From the NCBI GenBank assembly GCA_963575745.1, contig CAUYUJ010006502.1:321001-385000 (forward strand): DNA of 64,000 bases. The letters run 5' to 3'. The DNA comes from Prorocentrum cordatum (Eukaryota > Sar > Dinophyceae > Prorocentrales > Prorocentraceae). Shown piece by piece: positions 20,567 to 29,974 of the stretch. How positions within the stretch are numbered: position 1 is the first letter of the stretch; each line of letters begins with the position of its first letter. Under the pieces are notes generated by a model. That model was not told the origin of the DNA. It searched no databases and saw only the letters and a list, made by a program, of their open reading frames with translations. The translations under genes and the position numbers were made by a program.

Positions 20567-23550
20567 TTAGTGGATCCTAGCCTCGGGGAGAGCTGAGTCC
20601 CTGTCTGTCCTGGGGCATGGGAACCAGCCCACCCCAGGGGGCATCCAGCTTGCCCTGGGGTCGCAAGTTTGGAGAACGGCGAGCCGGTCCCCACTTCGCG
20701 TGGCTCTGGTTGCGATGGGGAGGCGCCGGATTTCCCCTCCGGCTCGCGGCGCCTGTCTGCCGAGATGCGGTCCGGCGGCCCCGCGTATACGCAGTGGGCG
20801 TGGCCCTTGGGGATTGCACTGCTGACAGGGGTCGAGCATAGGGGCCCAGACCGCGGTTTCATCTGCCGGGGCGCCCGGAAGCTGCCCTTCGCGCAGGTCA
20901 TCGCCCTCCTCGTCGTCTTCCTGGAGATCGGAGTCGGGCAGAGCGATACCCTGGACGATGAGCCGGGCGGCTTCGTCGGCGCCAATAGGAGCGCAGTCCA
21001 GGTTCACACAGTATCTGAAGGAGGTCTGGTGTGATAGGCGGCAAACTAGCCTCTGGTGTTGCCCCCTGGTGCACATCGCCGTAGCAAGGTCCCTGGGGTG
21101 GTCTGGGCCTCTAGCTTTTGCCCAGGCAAGGGCAGCCGCGAGGCGCCAGCGCCATACGTGCTCGGTGGAGGCTTCCCCAAGGCCACAGAGAGGGCAGGCT
21201 CTGTAGAGTCCCTGCCGCATAGGGGCGCTGATGCTGACGTGATGCCTTCTTCGCTCCGCAGCGAGTGGGCGCAGATCTTCGGGGAGGACGTCGTCGCTTA
21301 GGAGAGGCCAGAGGGCGGCGGCCTCACCGCTCCAGGGCCCGAGGCAGGAGTCGCACCAGGCCTGGCCGTCATCCCGCTGCCCGGCAGTGAGCCAGACTCT
21401 TTTGGCCGGCCTGCCGCAGCTGCATTGGTGGGGGACCCTGTCTGCCACGCTTCGCCGGCGCGCAGACCCGGGCAGCCCGTTGGCCAGGAGTCGAAGGGCG
21501 TGATGTGCCTCGGTGAAGGATGCACAGTGCCCCAAGAGAGACCATTCCGCGCCGTCTGTCTGTGCCCACCTGCGCTCGTCGCTGGTTGTGGCGAACCACC
21601 TGTTAACAATATGTCCGTGGAGCTGCGCCCAGGCCGCGACAGAGACCACGCGACCAAAGTAGCGAGCCCGCAGTCGGGGGGGCTCTCTCACCGCGCGATT
21701 GAATAAGTCAGCAGCCCTGGAGTCAGTCAGTACCTTGGAGCCGGGTCTGTGGGGTTCGTTCCGCGGGGCAAATTCCCGAGCCCATTTCACGAGTTTATTC
21801 CACCTTCTCCCCGCCTTGTGCCGTGACTGTGGCGGGCCCCACAGGTCGCCCAGGGCGCGTGCCCTGGCCGCGATCGCACGCGAGGTGGCGACCGGGCACT
21901 TGGGGCAGCCGGGAACCTGGAAGCGGATGCCCAGGCCCGTGAGGATGTTGTCGGGAATCCAGGAAGCGGATGCAAGGCCGAGAGCGACCCGAAGGTGGGC
22001 CCGGAGTGCCCTTTCATGCACGGTGTCGGGTAGGGAGTAGTGGGAGGGGTAGGGGATGAGCGCAATGAGATAGGTGTTCCAGGCAAGGGCGGCTTTGGTG
22101 GGCGTCATATTGGCAAGGTGCAGGGCCATGGCTCGGTCCCGGAGCTTGGGAAGAGATTTACCCCAGGTGCCCGCGACGAGGGCATCGAGCTGCCCTCGGG
22201 TCATTGCGCCCCGGGGCGGCAGGATCTCTCCTTCGGCGGCCCGAGATACGACGCAGGCGCCGAGGTAGGGCCACTGGGGGCGCACAGCGGAGGAGCCGAA
22301 AGGAGTATAGTCCATGGCACGTCTCCACCAACCGTGGTCGCTGGCTGGAACCAGCGCCGTTTCGAAGTTGCACCTGCATGGGCAACTCCAGGGAGTGCAC
22401 AGCGCCGCGCTGTCAGGCCCACCGGTCCGCTTGATCATTTCCAGGATAAGCGCCGCTGGAAGGCCTGCGACCGTCGTCGTGGTGCCATTATCAGTGAAGT
22501 CCACGGGGGCAGTGGCAAAATGTTGTCTGACGTCGATTCCGGATGGTGCCTCGATCCCCCTGCACTTGTGGGCTTCAACCAAGAGTCCTGCCGTCCTTGC
22601 GAGCCAGGGCAGCGCAATGCCAGCGCGGAGTGTTTGGGCAGTGGCGCCAAGAAGGGCGGCCAGGTCGCCCACGTGTGTCGGGTCGTCCGCCCCAGTGATG
22701 TTGGCAAGGGCGCTGATGAGAGGGTCGTGCCCCAAGCACCAGAGGAGCGGGGAGGCGGTGCCTCCCGTTCCGATGGATCGTAGGAGTCTCCCTATCCTGC
22801 TCTTGCATTTCCGTTTGCAGGCACGCGCGCTCCTGCTGCTGACCAGGGCATCCACGGAGTGAAGGAGCCAGCTGGGGAGTTGCCAACGTTTCGTCAGCTG
22901 CCCCATCCATTGCAGGGATATACGCTCAAAGGCTTTGTTCTGGTCGCAGGAGAGGACGGCAGTGCTGGGGACAGGGCCGAAGTGCCTCGTGGCGCATTGT
23001 ATATAATGGTCTACAGCCTCTTGGTGCACGCCGAGCAGGGCCGCCCACGATGGCCCGGGTTCGGTGTCGGCCGCCGGATCCAGGGCGAGGTGGTTGGTGG
23101 CGGATGTGAGATTGGGACCACACTGTCCCCCGCGCTTGGCCGCTTGGTTAGGGCTGAGCCTGGGTTCGATCACGGGGCCGAGGCGGTCGGCTACGGTTGC
23201 ACCGTGCAGCCTCCGTAGGCAGGTGGGGAGCTGTAAGGGTCGCATATCGTTGGGTAGCTCAACGGCAGGTTTTTTGCCGATCCATACCAGAAGATCGATG
23301 GAGGGGCATAGGACATGGTCTATGAGTTCTGGGTTCAGATCCGCGGCGTACCAGGCTTGGGCGAGCAGGCCGGCAACGAAGCGGGCCCCAGGATGGTACA
23401 GTTCGTGCGGTTCTCCGTCCACCCCAGGAGCGCTGCCGCTCGGACCCAGGACGAGGGAGGCGATCCTGCCCCACTGCGGGTTGGGGGAATCCGGGAACTG
23501 CCCAAGATCCTTGTGTCTGAACTATTCGTCGAGGATACGGTCCGCAGCTG
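20567..23550 (-). pseudogene. Reverse transcriptase of the APE-type non-LTR element (EN-RT-RNH)
   Basis: One open frame of about 990 codons counted from the frame change near 23551-23566. RT signatures in order: GSAPGVDGEPHELYHPG (23440-23390); LPNDMRPLQLPTCLRRLHG; VLSCDQNKAFERI with the motif A Asp (residue 160 counted from 23422); SIGTGGTASPLLW (motif B); THVGDLAALL (motif C, residues 249-258), where Y/F-x-D-D is expected and the first Asp is Gly. Near residue 775 a zinc motif reads CPLCGLGEASTEHVW, as in the C-terminal part of many LINE proteins. The last codons (EARIH and stop) come from the foldback-like insertion, so the natural ORF continued into RNase H. It is joined upstream to the endonuclease through a G-rich frameshift. 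The motif C change suggests an inactive polymerase. Confidence 0.85.
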
Positions 23551-23846
23551 GGGGAAGGGGGGGGGGCGGTTTGCCAGATCTGACTTCGGCTCCGCCATAG
23601 GACGTCGTCGACTTCCTTCGCGCGCTCCTTCCGCCTCCCATCAGGGTCACGCACACCCAGGATAGCGCGCGTCTTGACGAAGATTTCAGGGCCCGCGCGG
23701 TAGTGGGAGGCGAGAGCGGGGCGTTCGACTCCAGGGCCCCTTTGTACGGGGGTGAGGCGGGCGGCACGTCTCTGAGCAGTGTCGTTGTCCCAATTTCGCA
23801 GCCAAAGGGCAGCCTGCTGGGGGGTCAGGTCGTTACCGTCCCACTC
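23551..23846 (-). pseudogene. Endonuclease-RT linker, broken by frame changes at a G-rich run
   Basis: All three minus frames carry short pieces with no stop-free path. The plus strand has GGGGAAGG followed by a long G run at about 23551-23566, the probable place where the reading frame enters the RT (DTRILGQFPDSPNPQWGR). Confidence 0.5.
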
Positions 23847-25157
23847 TTATTCGGCAAGCCAGGCCGCGAGTGTCCCCACTGGGCGTGTGCTGGACTCGGA
23901 TCTCGCCGCCGCAGCGAGCAGGGCACCTGGTGAGCGGTTGGTTTTGCTCCTGCGCCACTTCCTCCACCAGTCTTGTATGGCCGCGGACATGGCGTGGCGA
24001 CCAAGAGTGAGAAGGGCAGGCATAAGGGGAACGGTGTAATCGTCAACCAGGTTGGGGGCCGGAGGTGGAGCTGACGGCTCCTGTTCTCTCTCTCCCTCGC
24101 CGTCGTCGTTGTCACTGTGTCTGGCTGGGAACTGCCCAGGGGCCGCCGGACGGACCCAGTCGGCGGGTTGTAGGAGGCCGGTCAGGTCGATGTCAGGCAG
24201 CCCGAATGTGCGCTCGAGGAAGGCGTAGAGGGTTCTTAGCTCCGCATGCGCCTCGCTCGGGAGCAGGCGCAGGTCACCGGCACGAATGGTGTTGTCTCTG
24301 CGAGTTCTGGGGGCGCCCTGAGGTTCCAGGTACAGGATGGCGTGGTCAGAAACTGAAGGCTTCCAGGCCGTCCTGACTCCATAGACCCCGAGCTGTCGGA
24401 AGGGGCACGCAACAATGTCGATTTGTGACTCGTTGTCCGCGTCCACCCTGGTGGGCCCGTCACAGTGGCAGACGCTTGACCCGGTGAGCGCGAGTAGGTC
24501 GGAGAGAGCCGCAGCCTCGTCAGTTTCGCCATCTTTGGGGTTGTCAATTTGTATGTTCATGTCACCCCCCCAATACGTGGGGGTATCATGCCATCTCTCG
24601 ATGGCCTGACGAATGGCATCGATGGTTTCGGGTTTCCTGGACGGAGGGGGGTACACAGATACCAGGCGGTAGGTGTTTTCACCTCGTCTGATCGTGGCTG
24701 CGACGGCGCACCCAGGGACGAGGTCTTCGGCCCGGAGAATCGTTGCGCCATGCGGAATGAGGATTGCCACTCCGCCGGCGCGGCCCCCAGCTGGTCCGAT
24801 GTAGGCTGGTGAGGCGATAAGAGTGCGTGCGTGGAACATGGTGGACCAGACGGCCGCTTCGTGCTCCGTCCAGTGGGTCTCCTGTATGAGTCCGATCCTC
24901 CCGTTGGTGGTCATCTGCGTTAAGAAAGCGTGTTTGATCATGTTTTTGTGAGCAGTCGTGCTCTTGAGGTACCTGACGCTCCAGCAGCCCAGTTTGAGCG
25001 TGCCGGGCTGAGTGGCATTTGCGATTGCGTCGACCAGGGCCCGCAAGGAAAGGTCCCCGCAGAGGTCCGCCCACGTGGGGTTGTTCCAGGCGGTTGCATG
25101 TAGGTAGGCCCAGAGGGATCGCGGCCGCCGGACGGTGTAATTACAGTGTAGCGCCAA
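23847..25157 (-). CDS. APE-type endonuclease of the same non-LTR element
   Basis: The apurinic-endonuclease fold is clear: KLGCWSVRYLKS (most LINE enzymes have Asn where this has Ser), IGLIQETHWTEHE (catalytic Glu), GGVAILIPHGA, YWGGDMNIQIDNP (Asp/Asn pair), SQIDIVACP and SVSDHAILYLEP (Asp-His). These are the target-nicking residues in the right order. The frame is open upstream to 25157 without an ATG; an ATG at 25270 in another frame (MKTQGRCTAPSG) could be the true start, with a frame change near 25130-25160. Downstream the protein runs to about 23850, and after frame changes at 23551-23770 joins the RT. The catalytic set looks almost complete, unlike the RT. Confidence 0.85.
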   Translation of the reverse strand: MALHCNYTVRRPRSLWAYLHATAWNNPTWADLCGDLSLRALVDAIANATQPGTLKLGCWSVRYLKSTTAHKNMIKHAFLTQMTTNGRIGLIQETHWTEHEAAVWSTMFHARTLIASPAYIGPAGGRAGGVAILIPHGATILRAEDLVPGCAVAATIRRGENTYRLVSVYPPPSRKPETIDAIRQAIERWHDTPTYWGGDMNIQIDNPKDGETDEAAALSDLLALTGSSVCHCDGPTRVDADNESQIDIVACPFRQLGVYGVRTAWKPSVSDHAILYLEPQGAPRTRRDNTIRAGDLRLLPSEAHAELRTLYAFLERTFGLPDIDLTGLLQPADWVRPAAPGQFPARHSDNDDGEGEREQEPSAPPPAPNLVDDYTVPLMPALLTLGRHAMSAAIQDWWRKWRRSKTNRSPGALLAAAARSESSTRPVGTLAAWLAE

Positions 25158-25437
25158 GGCGCGTCCCAGGGAGGAGCTGGCGGCTTGCCAAGCTCTAGTT
25201 CTCGCCCCCGGAACGAGATTCGCGAACGGGGGAGACCCGAGGGCGCGGTGCAGCGTCCCTGGGTCTTCATGCGAGTCTAGGGGAGCGGCGGCCCGTAATC
25301 AGCAAACTGCTGCTGCAGCATGGTTCGTACTATGTCGCCTGGGAAAGGGTTTTCGGCAAGCGGTGCCCAAGGGTAATTTCTGTCCGCGAAGCTGCGCGCC
25401 TGTCTCCATGCGGCCCACATGTGTCGGTGGTGGGGCT

Positions 25438-25448
25438 ACGCGAAGCGT
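25438..25448. other. ACGC-GAA-GCGT mini-hairpin
   Basis: Perfect 4-bp stem with a GAA loop, embedded in TACGCGAAGCGTCTAGAAT, which recurs identically at 45874-45892. Confidence 0.85.
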
Positions 25449-25760
25449 CTAGAATAGCGGTCGTGGCCAGGCACGTCGTGGGCCAAGGACGTGTGGATAC
25501 ACCCTCCAGGCTTGGCCAGGAAGGCGCAAGTATGCAGCTCCGATTTGGGGCTGCTCTCCGAAAACCCAAATACCTTCAGAAGACCCCCGCGAACTTGGAT
25601 GACCACCGAAACGACGCACAACACATCAAATGAACCTGGCGCGACCTCAATTGAGAGAAAACTTCCCAAGCAAGCAGGAGTAAGCAGGCAAGTAAGCAGG
25701 TGAGGGAGTACGCACATAAGTAAGCAAGTACAAAGGAAACACGTAGGTATCTACGTACGC
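25449..25760. repeat. Mostly unique sequence with a short AAGTAAGCAAG-type repeat
   Basis: 25680-25740 has degenerate AGTAAGCAGGCAAGTAAGCAGG words. Nothing else recognised. Confidence 0.5.
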
Positions 25761-26640
25761 GGAAGGAATCCGCCGGCCCCCTTGTGGGGCCACCATGCTG
25801 TAGGCCTAAGGTTCGCAATTTCCTGAACCAGTTGCAGCTTCCAGTTTCAACTGTTACAGTTCTGCTTCTTGCTGCTTACTGATACTATTCTGCTTCTTGC
25901 TGCTGACTGTTCCTTGTTGATGGACCGCGCGAGGGGGGGAGGCCCAAAACGACAATTTTTACCACGCCCTGAGCGTATGCTCCGAATTGCTGGGGTGGGT
26001 GAAAATTGACACCCCTCACGCAGATCGGCGGGGTCAGGGTCCAAAACCATATGGGATTTGCCACATTTCTGAAATTCGGTGGCACCTCTCACGCAGATCG
26101 GCAGGGTCAGGGTCAAAAACACATAGGGTTTGCCACATGACTGACATTCGCTGGCACCCCTCACGCAGATCGGCGGGGTCAGGGTCCAAAAACATGTGGG
26201 ATTTGCCATCATTCTGAAACTCGGTGGCACCCCTCACGCAGATCGGCAGGGTCAGAGTTCAAAAACACAAGGGATTTGCAATATTTCTGACATTCGGTGG
26301 CACCCCTCACTCAGATCGGCGGGGTCAGGGTCCAAAACCACACAGGATTTGCCACATTTCTGACATTCGTTGGCACCCCTCACGCAGATCGGCGGGGTCA
26401 GGGTCCAAAAACTCAGGATTTTCCACAGTTCTAAAAATTCGGAGGCACCCCTGACGCAGATCGGCAAGGTCAGGGTCCAAAAACACATAGGATTTTCCAC
26501 AATTCTACAAATTCGGAGGCACCCCTCACGCAGATCGGCAGGGTCAGGTGAAATTCGGCGGCACCCCTCACGCAGATCCGTAGGGTCAGGGTCAGAAAAA
26601 CATCCGTGACGCAGATCCGTAGGGTCAGGGTCAAAAAACA
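25761..26640 (+). repeat. 73-bp array with conserved head, copy 1
   Basis: The head (25766-26010) starts ATCCGCCGGCCCCCTTG and contains TTCGCAATTTCCTG, TTGCAGCTTCC, TACAGTTCTGCTTCTTGCTG and TTGTTGATGGACCGCGCGAG. It is shared almost word for word with 61733-61975. Nine imperfect units of about 73 bp follow, each with CACCCCTCACGCAGATCGG and a GGTCAGGGTCCAAAA stretch, then GGGATTTGCCACATTTCTGA. The last units are shortened. Minus-strand frames stay open through the array (PICVRGA, DPADLREGC) but only as a by-product. Confidence 0.9.
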
Positions 26641-26699
26641 AACAGGTCCCGACACTGTTTCACGGCGGCGCCCAGACCTTGCACCTTCCATTATCCGAG

Positions 26700-27085
26700 A
26701 CAGGGGGCCGGCGGCATGGGGCGAAGCCCTTGCGGATAACAAAAAAATCAAGTCCAAGGACCCACAAAACAAAACCAAGGAACCAAGGAACCCCAAGACC
26801 AAGAAACGAGGAAACCAAGAACAATGAACCAAGGAGCCAAGACGAATGAACCCAGGATCCAAGGAACGAAGACCGAGGAACCACAGAACCAAGAACAAGG
26901 AACCAAGACCAGAGGACCGAGGAGCCAAGACCGAAGAACCTTCAATGAACCAAGACCAGCAAACCAAGAAATCAAAACCAAATAACCAGGGAACCAAAAC
27001 CAAAAACACGGAAGCAAGACCAATGAACCGAGGAAGCCAGCAGGAACAAAAACTCAGGCATCCAACGAGGGACCAGGGGCACGGC
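26700..27085. repeat. GAACCAAGACC-type degenerate array with a GGGCGAAGCCC boundary
   Basis: At 26719-26729 GGGC-GAA-GCCC forms a perfect mini-hairpin. The surrounding 'gggggcgaagccctt(g/a)cggat' context also occurs at 46432-46452. The rest is degenerate AACCAAGG/GACCAAGA words. Confidence 0.75.
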
Positions 27086-27315
27086 GACCCCGATCCCAGA
27101 CTTTGTGGTACCTTCGACTGAACGAAAAAAAAAAAACGCCCAACGCTGGGAAACACGAAGGGGGGGCGCCCATCCTCGATACGGGCGCACCCGAATACAA
27201 CCCCCCGAGGTTCCCTTCTTTTCCAACTGGCCGGCTTGGGGAAGGGGGGGCTCGGGCCAGAGGCTCGGGGAATGGAGGTGAGAAATCCCCTGCGGTAGAT
27301 GGCGGTCCCCCAGAC

Positions 27316-27490
27316 CTGTCGACCCGGAGCCACAGCCCGCTGTCCTCGACGTGGCCGCAGACCTCCTCGCCCCGCGCCGCGAACAGATGGTGCCTGTCCT
27401 GCAGGTCCTTGGACCTCCGGTACTGGATGCCCGGGTAGCCCCGGGGCACCCGCACCACGAAGGACGTCTGCGCCTCGCGTCTCAGTGGGG
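27316..27490 (-). CDS. Internal exon of a protein with an SH3-like YPG...WLRV domain
   Basis: Minus-strand reading gives EAQTSFVVRVPRGYPGIQYR, then RSKDLQDRHHLFAARGEEV, then CGHVEDSGLWLRVDR. The left boundary of the protein similarity is a CAG|GT donor (GT at 27315-27314), and the right boundary is an AG (27492-27491) after a CT/GC-rich stretch, so this behaves like a 175-bp internal exon. The same pattern, Y-P-G-x-x-Y-R-x-S-x-D-x-x-D-R ending G-x-W-L-R-V, occurs at 52560-52724. I recall similar SH3-like modules in many dinoflagellate proteins, with unknown function. Neighbouring exons were not found. Open frames at 27587-28123 have no similarity I recognise. Confidence 0.5.
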
Positions 27491-28170
27491 CTGCGCGAGG
27501 AATCTCGCGCTAACAGTCCGCCGAATGAGGAACGAAGGGGCGCTTCTGGCCACGAACACACTCCCCGACTACCTACCAGGCCACCCTCACCCAACCCGAG
27601 GTCCCGAATTTTGGGTTGGGGTGCGCACGGTTTCCACTATGTTTTCGCTGTTCCGGAACGTCCCCCCACCAGGAATAGAGAACAAAGTGGGACCTTCGGG
27701 GTGAGTGGGGGTGGTTTGGTGGGCAGTGAGACCTCGACCTGAAGGGACGGCCCGAATACGAGAGCCCCCTCTGAACCCAAGCGCCGATCGGACACGACGC
27801 AGAGGCAGCGAGGGACCGACGGGGCCCGAGGACGAGGGCCCAGGGAGGCCGAGAGGGGACCGAGACGCCCAGGGAAAGACCGGGCGCACGTCGCTGATGT
27901 TTGCACAAACACTCTCGCCCTCTCGTGCGGGCCATCCCTCTTCGACTGCGGGGAGCGCCCACTGGAGTTGAAGGCCCCATGGGCCTGCGACAAATTCGGG
28001 TCCTGGGTCACCTGGGGTGGTGATCGGCGCTGCCAAGCGCGCGGGACCTAGGAAGGCTGGACGGGTCAGGACCCTACGAGGGGCCCTGATACAGTAAGGG
28101 TTGGCATGGTGAACAGTACGCAATTAAAGATGGTTGCCCACGTGGACCCCAACTAAAAAAATGTTCCAGC
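27491..28170. other. No recognisable gene
   Basis: GC-rich sequence, open on both strands. I saw no domain or repeat. It could be intron of the gene owning the exon at 27316-27490. Confidence 0.4.
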
Positions 28171-28174
28171 GTTG

Positions 28175-28295
28175 AGGTGCAAGCTATGTGGTGCAAGTTA
28201 TGCGGTGCGTGCTATGTGGCGCAACATATATATATATATATATACACACGCACGCTAGAACCATCGCGCGCGCTTCGCGCGCGCTCAGGTTCTAG
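28175..28295. repeat. GCAAGCTATGTGGT words, (TA)n, and a 41-bp hairpin
   Basis: 28180-28225 repeats a ~16-bp word also seen at 38564-38660. (TA)n follows at 28227-28244. At 28255-28295 CTAGAACC and GGTTCTAG enclose GCGCGCGC-TTC-GCGCGCGC. Confidence 0.85.
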
Positions 28296-28564
28296 TTGAG
28301 GTCACCGCTCAGGTGCAATGCCCGCGACGATTCTTAGCACGAAAACGGCGGCGTGCACTCCGCTCGCGTTCGCACGCCATGTTCCGGAGGAGCGTTCCCG
28401 GAGCATGGGGCACCAGAGGCTCCCCCGCTCTTCCCCCGTTCCGGACTATCCTGCCGAGGAACTCTTGGGTTGCGTAGGGCCGGTCTTGCGGGCTCCCTGG
28501 GGCTCTCTGGGCCCGCTCAGGGCTGTCTGGGAGCGGACATGGAGGCGCGCTGGTCCCTAGTGGA

Positions 28565-29360
28565 GCGTCGGAAAGCCGAAAAGACAACAAGGCCAAGATC
28601 CTCCAATTCCTACGTAAAATGAACGATGTTGGCCTGTTGGGACCCTCTTGGGGGTGCTCCTGGAGGCGTCTTGAGCCATGTTTGAGGCCTCTTGGGAACT
28701 ACCTGGGGCCTCCTGGGGCTCTCTTGAGGCGGAAGCCCTGGGTTTGGACACCTCTCAAGCATGTTTTGGGGCACTCGTGGGCTGCCCTGGGCGCTTCTTG
28801 GGCCAGCTTTGGGCTCTCCAGGACCGCCTCGGGGCGGCCTTGGGCGCTTCTGGAGCTGTTTGGGGGCGGTCTCGGAGGCCTCCTGGGCCGCTTAGGAGCG
28901 TCGGAAGGCCAAAACCCTTCGAAAACTATGGTAAAACCATCAATGTTTGGCCTGCTGGGGCCCTCGTGGGATTGCTCTTGGAAGCGTTTAGAGCTATGTT
29001 GGAGGACTCTTGGGGGCTGCCTGGGGCCTCCGGGGTCCCTGTTGAGGCCGGAGCCCTTGGTGTTCGGTACGCGGTCCCTCTCTTGGGCCCTTCTTGGGCT
29101 TGTTTTGGAGCCTTCGTGGGCTGTCGTGGGCGCTTCTTGGGCCAGCCTTGGGCTCTCCGAGGCCGCCTTGGGCTTGTCTTGGGGGCCTCTGAGGCTGCTT
29201 GGGGGCGGACCTGGAGACCTCCTGGGCCGTCGTGGAGCGTCGTACAACCGAGAAAACCAAAAGTCCCAAATCCTTCCAAAAGCATGTGAAAACCAGCAAT
29301 TTTGGCCTCCCAGGGCTCTCTTGGGAGTGCTCCTGGAAGCGTCCGGAGCCATGTTGGAGG
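28565..29360 (-). repeat. CCAAGAGG-array element on the minus strand, ~330-bp units
   Basis: Reverse complement of the array style at 44.2-45.5 kb. Each unit carries a GAGCGTCGGAAG(G/C)CC-like start (about 28563, 28895, 29235) and GGGGCCTCTTGGG-like words. About two and a half units. Long open frames here are by-products. Confidence 0.7.
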
Positions 29361-29554
29361 CCCCCCGAAACCTCTACCACGTGCTTCGGCGACATGGGTC
29401 GAAGATGGGAACCATTCCTGGTGCTGAAACAGCACCAGGGTCCGTCCAGAGCCGCTCGGGAAACGCCCCGGAGCGGCTCTGGAGAGGCCCGGGGGGGGGT
29501 CCCCCCATGGCGACTCGAGGCACCTGGCCAGAGGCCCCCGGCCCCGTACCCCGA

Positions 29555-29556
<2 letters not shown>

Positions 29557-29607
<51 letters not shown>

Positions 29608-29886
29608 GTACACATATACATCTACATATACATATACATATACATGTACATATACATATACATATACAGATGCATATACATATACATATACACATACATA
29701 TACATAGACATATACATATACATATACATATAACATACATTTACATATACATATACATATACACATACACATACAAATACATATACATATACATACACAC
29801 ATACGTATACATATACACATACACATACACATACATGTACATGTACATATACATACATATACATATATGTATATGTGTATATATCT
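29557..29886. repeat. Compound (CT)n / (TA)n / (TACATA)n microsatellite
   Basis: (CT)20 at 29557-29596, then TA, then about 270 bases of TACATA-type repeats ending beside a hairpin at 29888. Confidence 0.95.
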
Positions 29887-29887
29887 A

Positions 29888-29926
29888 CTAGAACCACGCG
29901 CGCGCTTCGCGCGCGCTTAGGTTCTG
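29888..29926. other. Second copy of the GCGCGCGC-TTC hairpin
   Basis: CTAGAACC, then a GCGCGCGC-TTC-GCGCGCGC core, then AGGTTCT. Same design and same position after a TA-rich microsatellite as 28255-28295. A GACGC-GAA-GCGTC hairpin follows at 29968-29980. Confidence 0.85.
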
Positions 29927-29974
29927 TCGAGTCACAGACCCAGGAATCGTTGTGAGAAGAAATTGGTGACGCGA

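Larger units (their letters stand above)
17023..20592. mobile_element. Foldback-like composite insertion between RT and RNase H
   Basis: The outermost sequences are inverted copies: plus 17023-17042 (CTCTCCCAGTGTCTAGGATC) matches minus 20592-20573 at about 16 of 20 positions. Each is followed after 11-12 bases by a T run: 17055-17103 on the left, and 20561-20553 read on the minus strand on the right. Further in, 17500-18130 (plus) and 20180-19560 (minus) are diverged inverted copies. Both arms then pass into GC-rich short-period arrays and CCT-rich tracts. The insertion supplies the last codons and stop of the RT ORF. No transposase is seen, so it would be non-autonomous or two elements inserted tail to tail. 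Confidence 0.5.

Noticed and set aside
26010-26640. 73-bp units as tRNA-derived sequences
   Set aside because: The length fits, but no A-box/B-box pair or cloverleaf is visible in either 73-bp family; B-box-like words are off by several bases.
28255-28295. Possible Helitron 3' end: hairpin followed by CTAG
   Set aside because: The second copy of the hairpin at 29888 is followed by CTGT, no TC-start end was found, and the helicase in the window is Upf1-like, not Pif1-like with a Rep domain.
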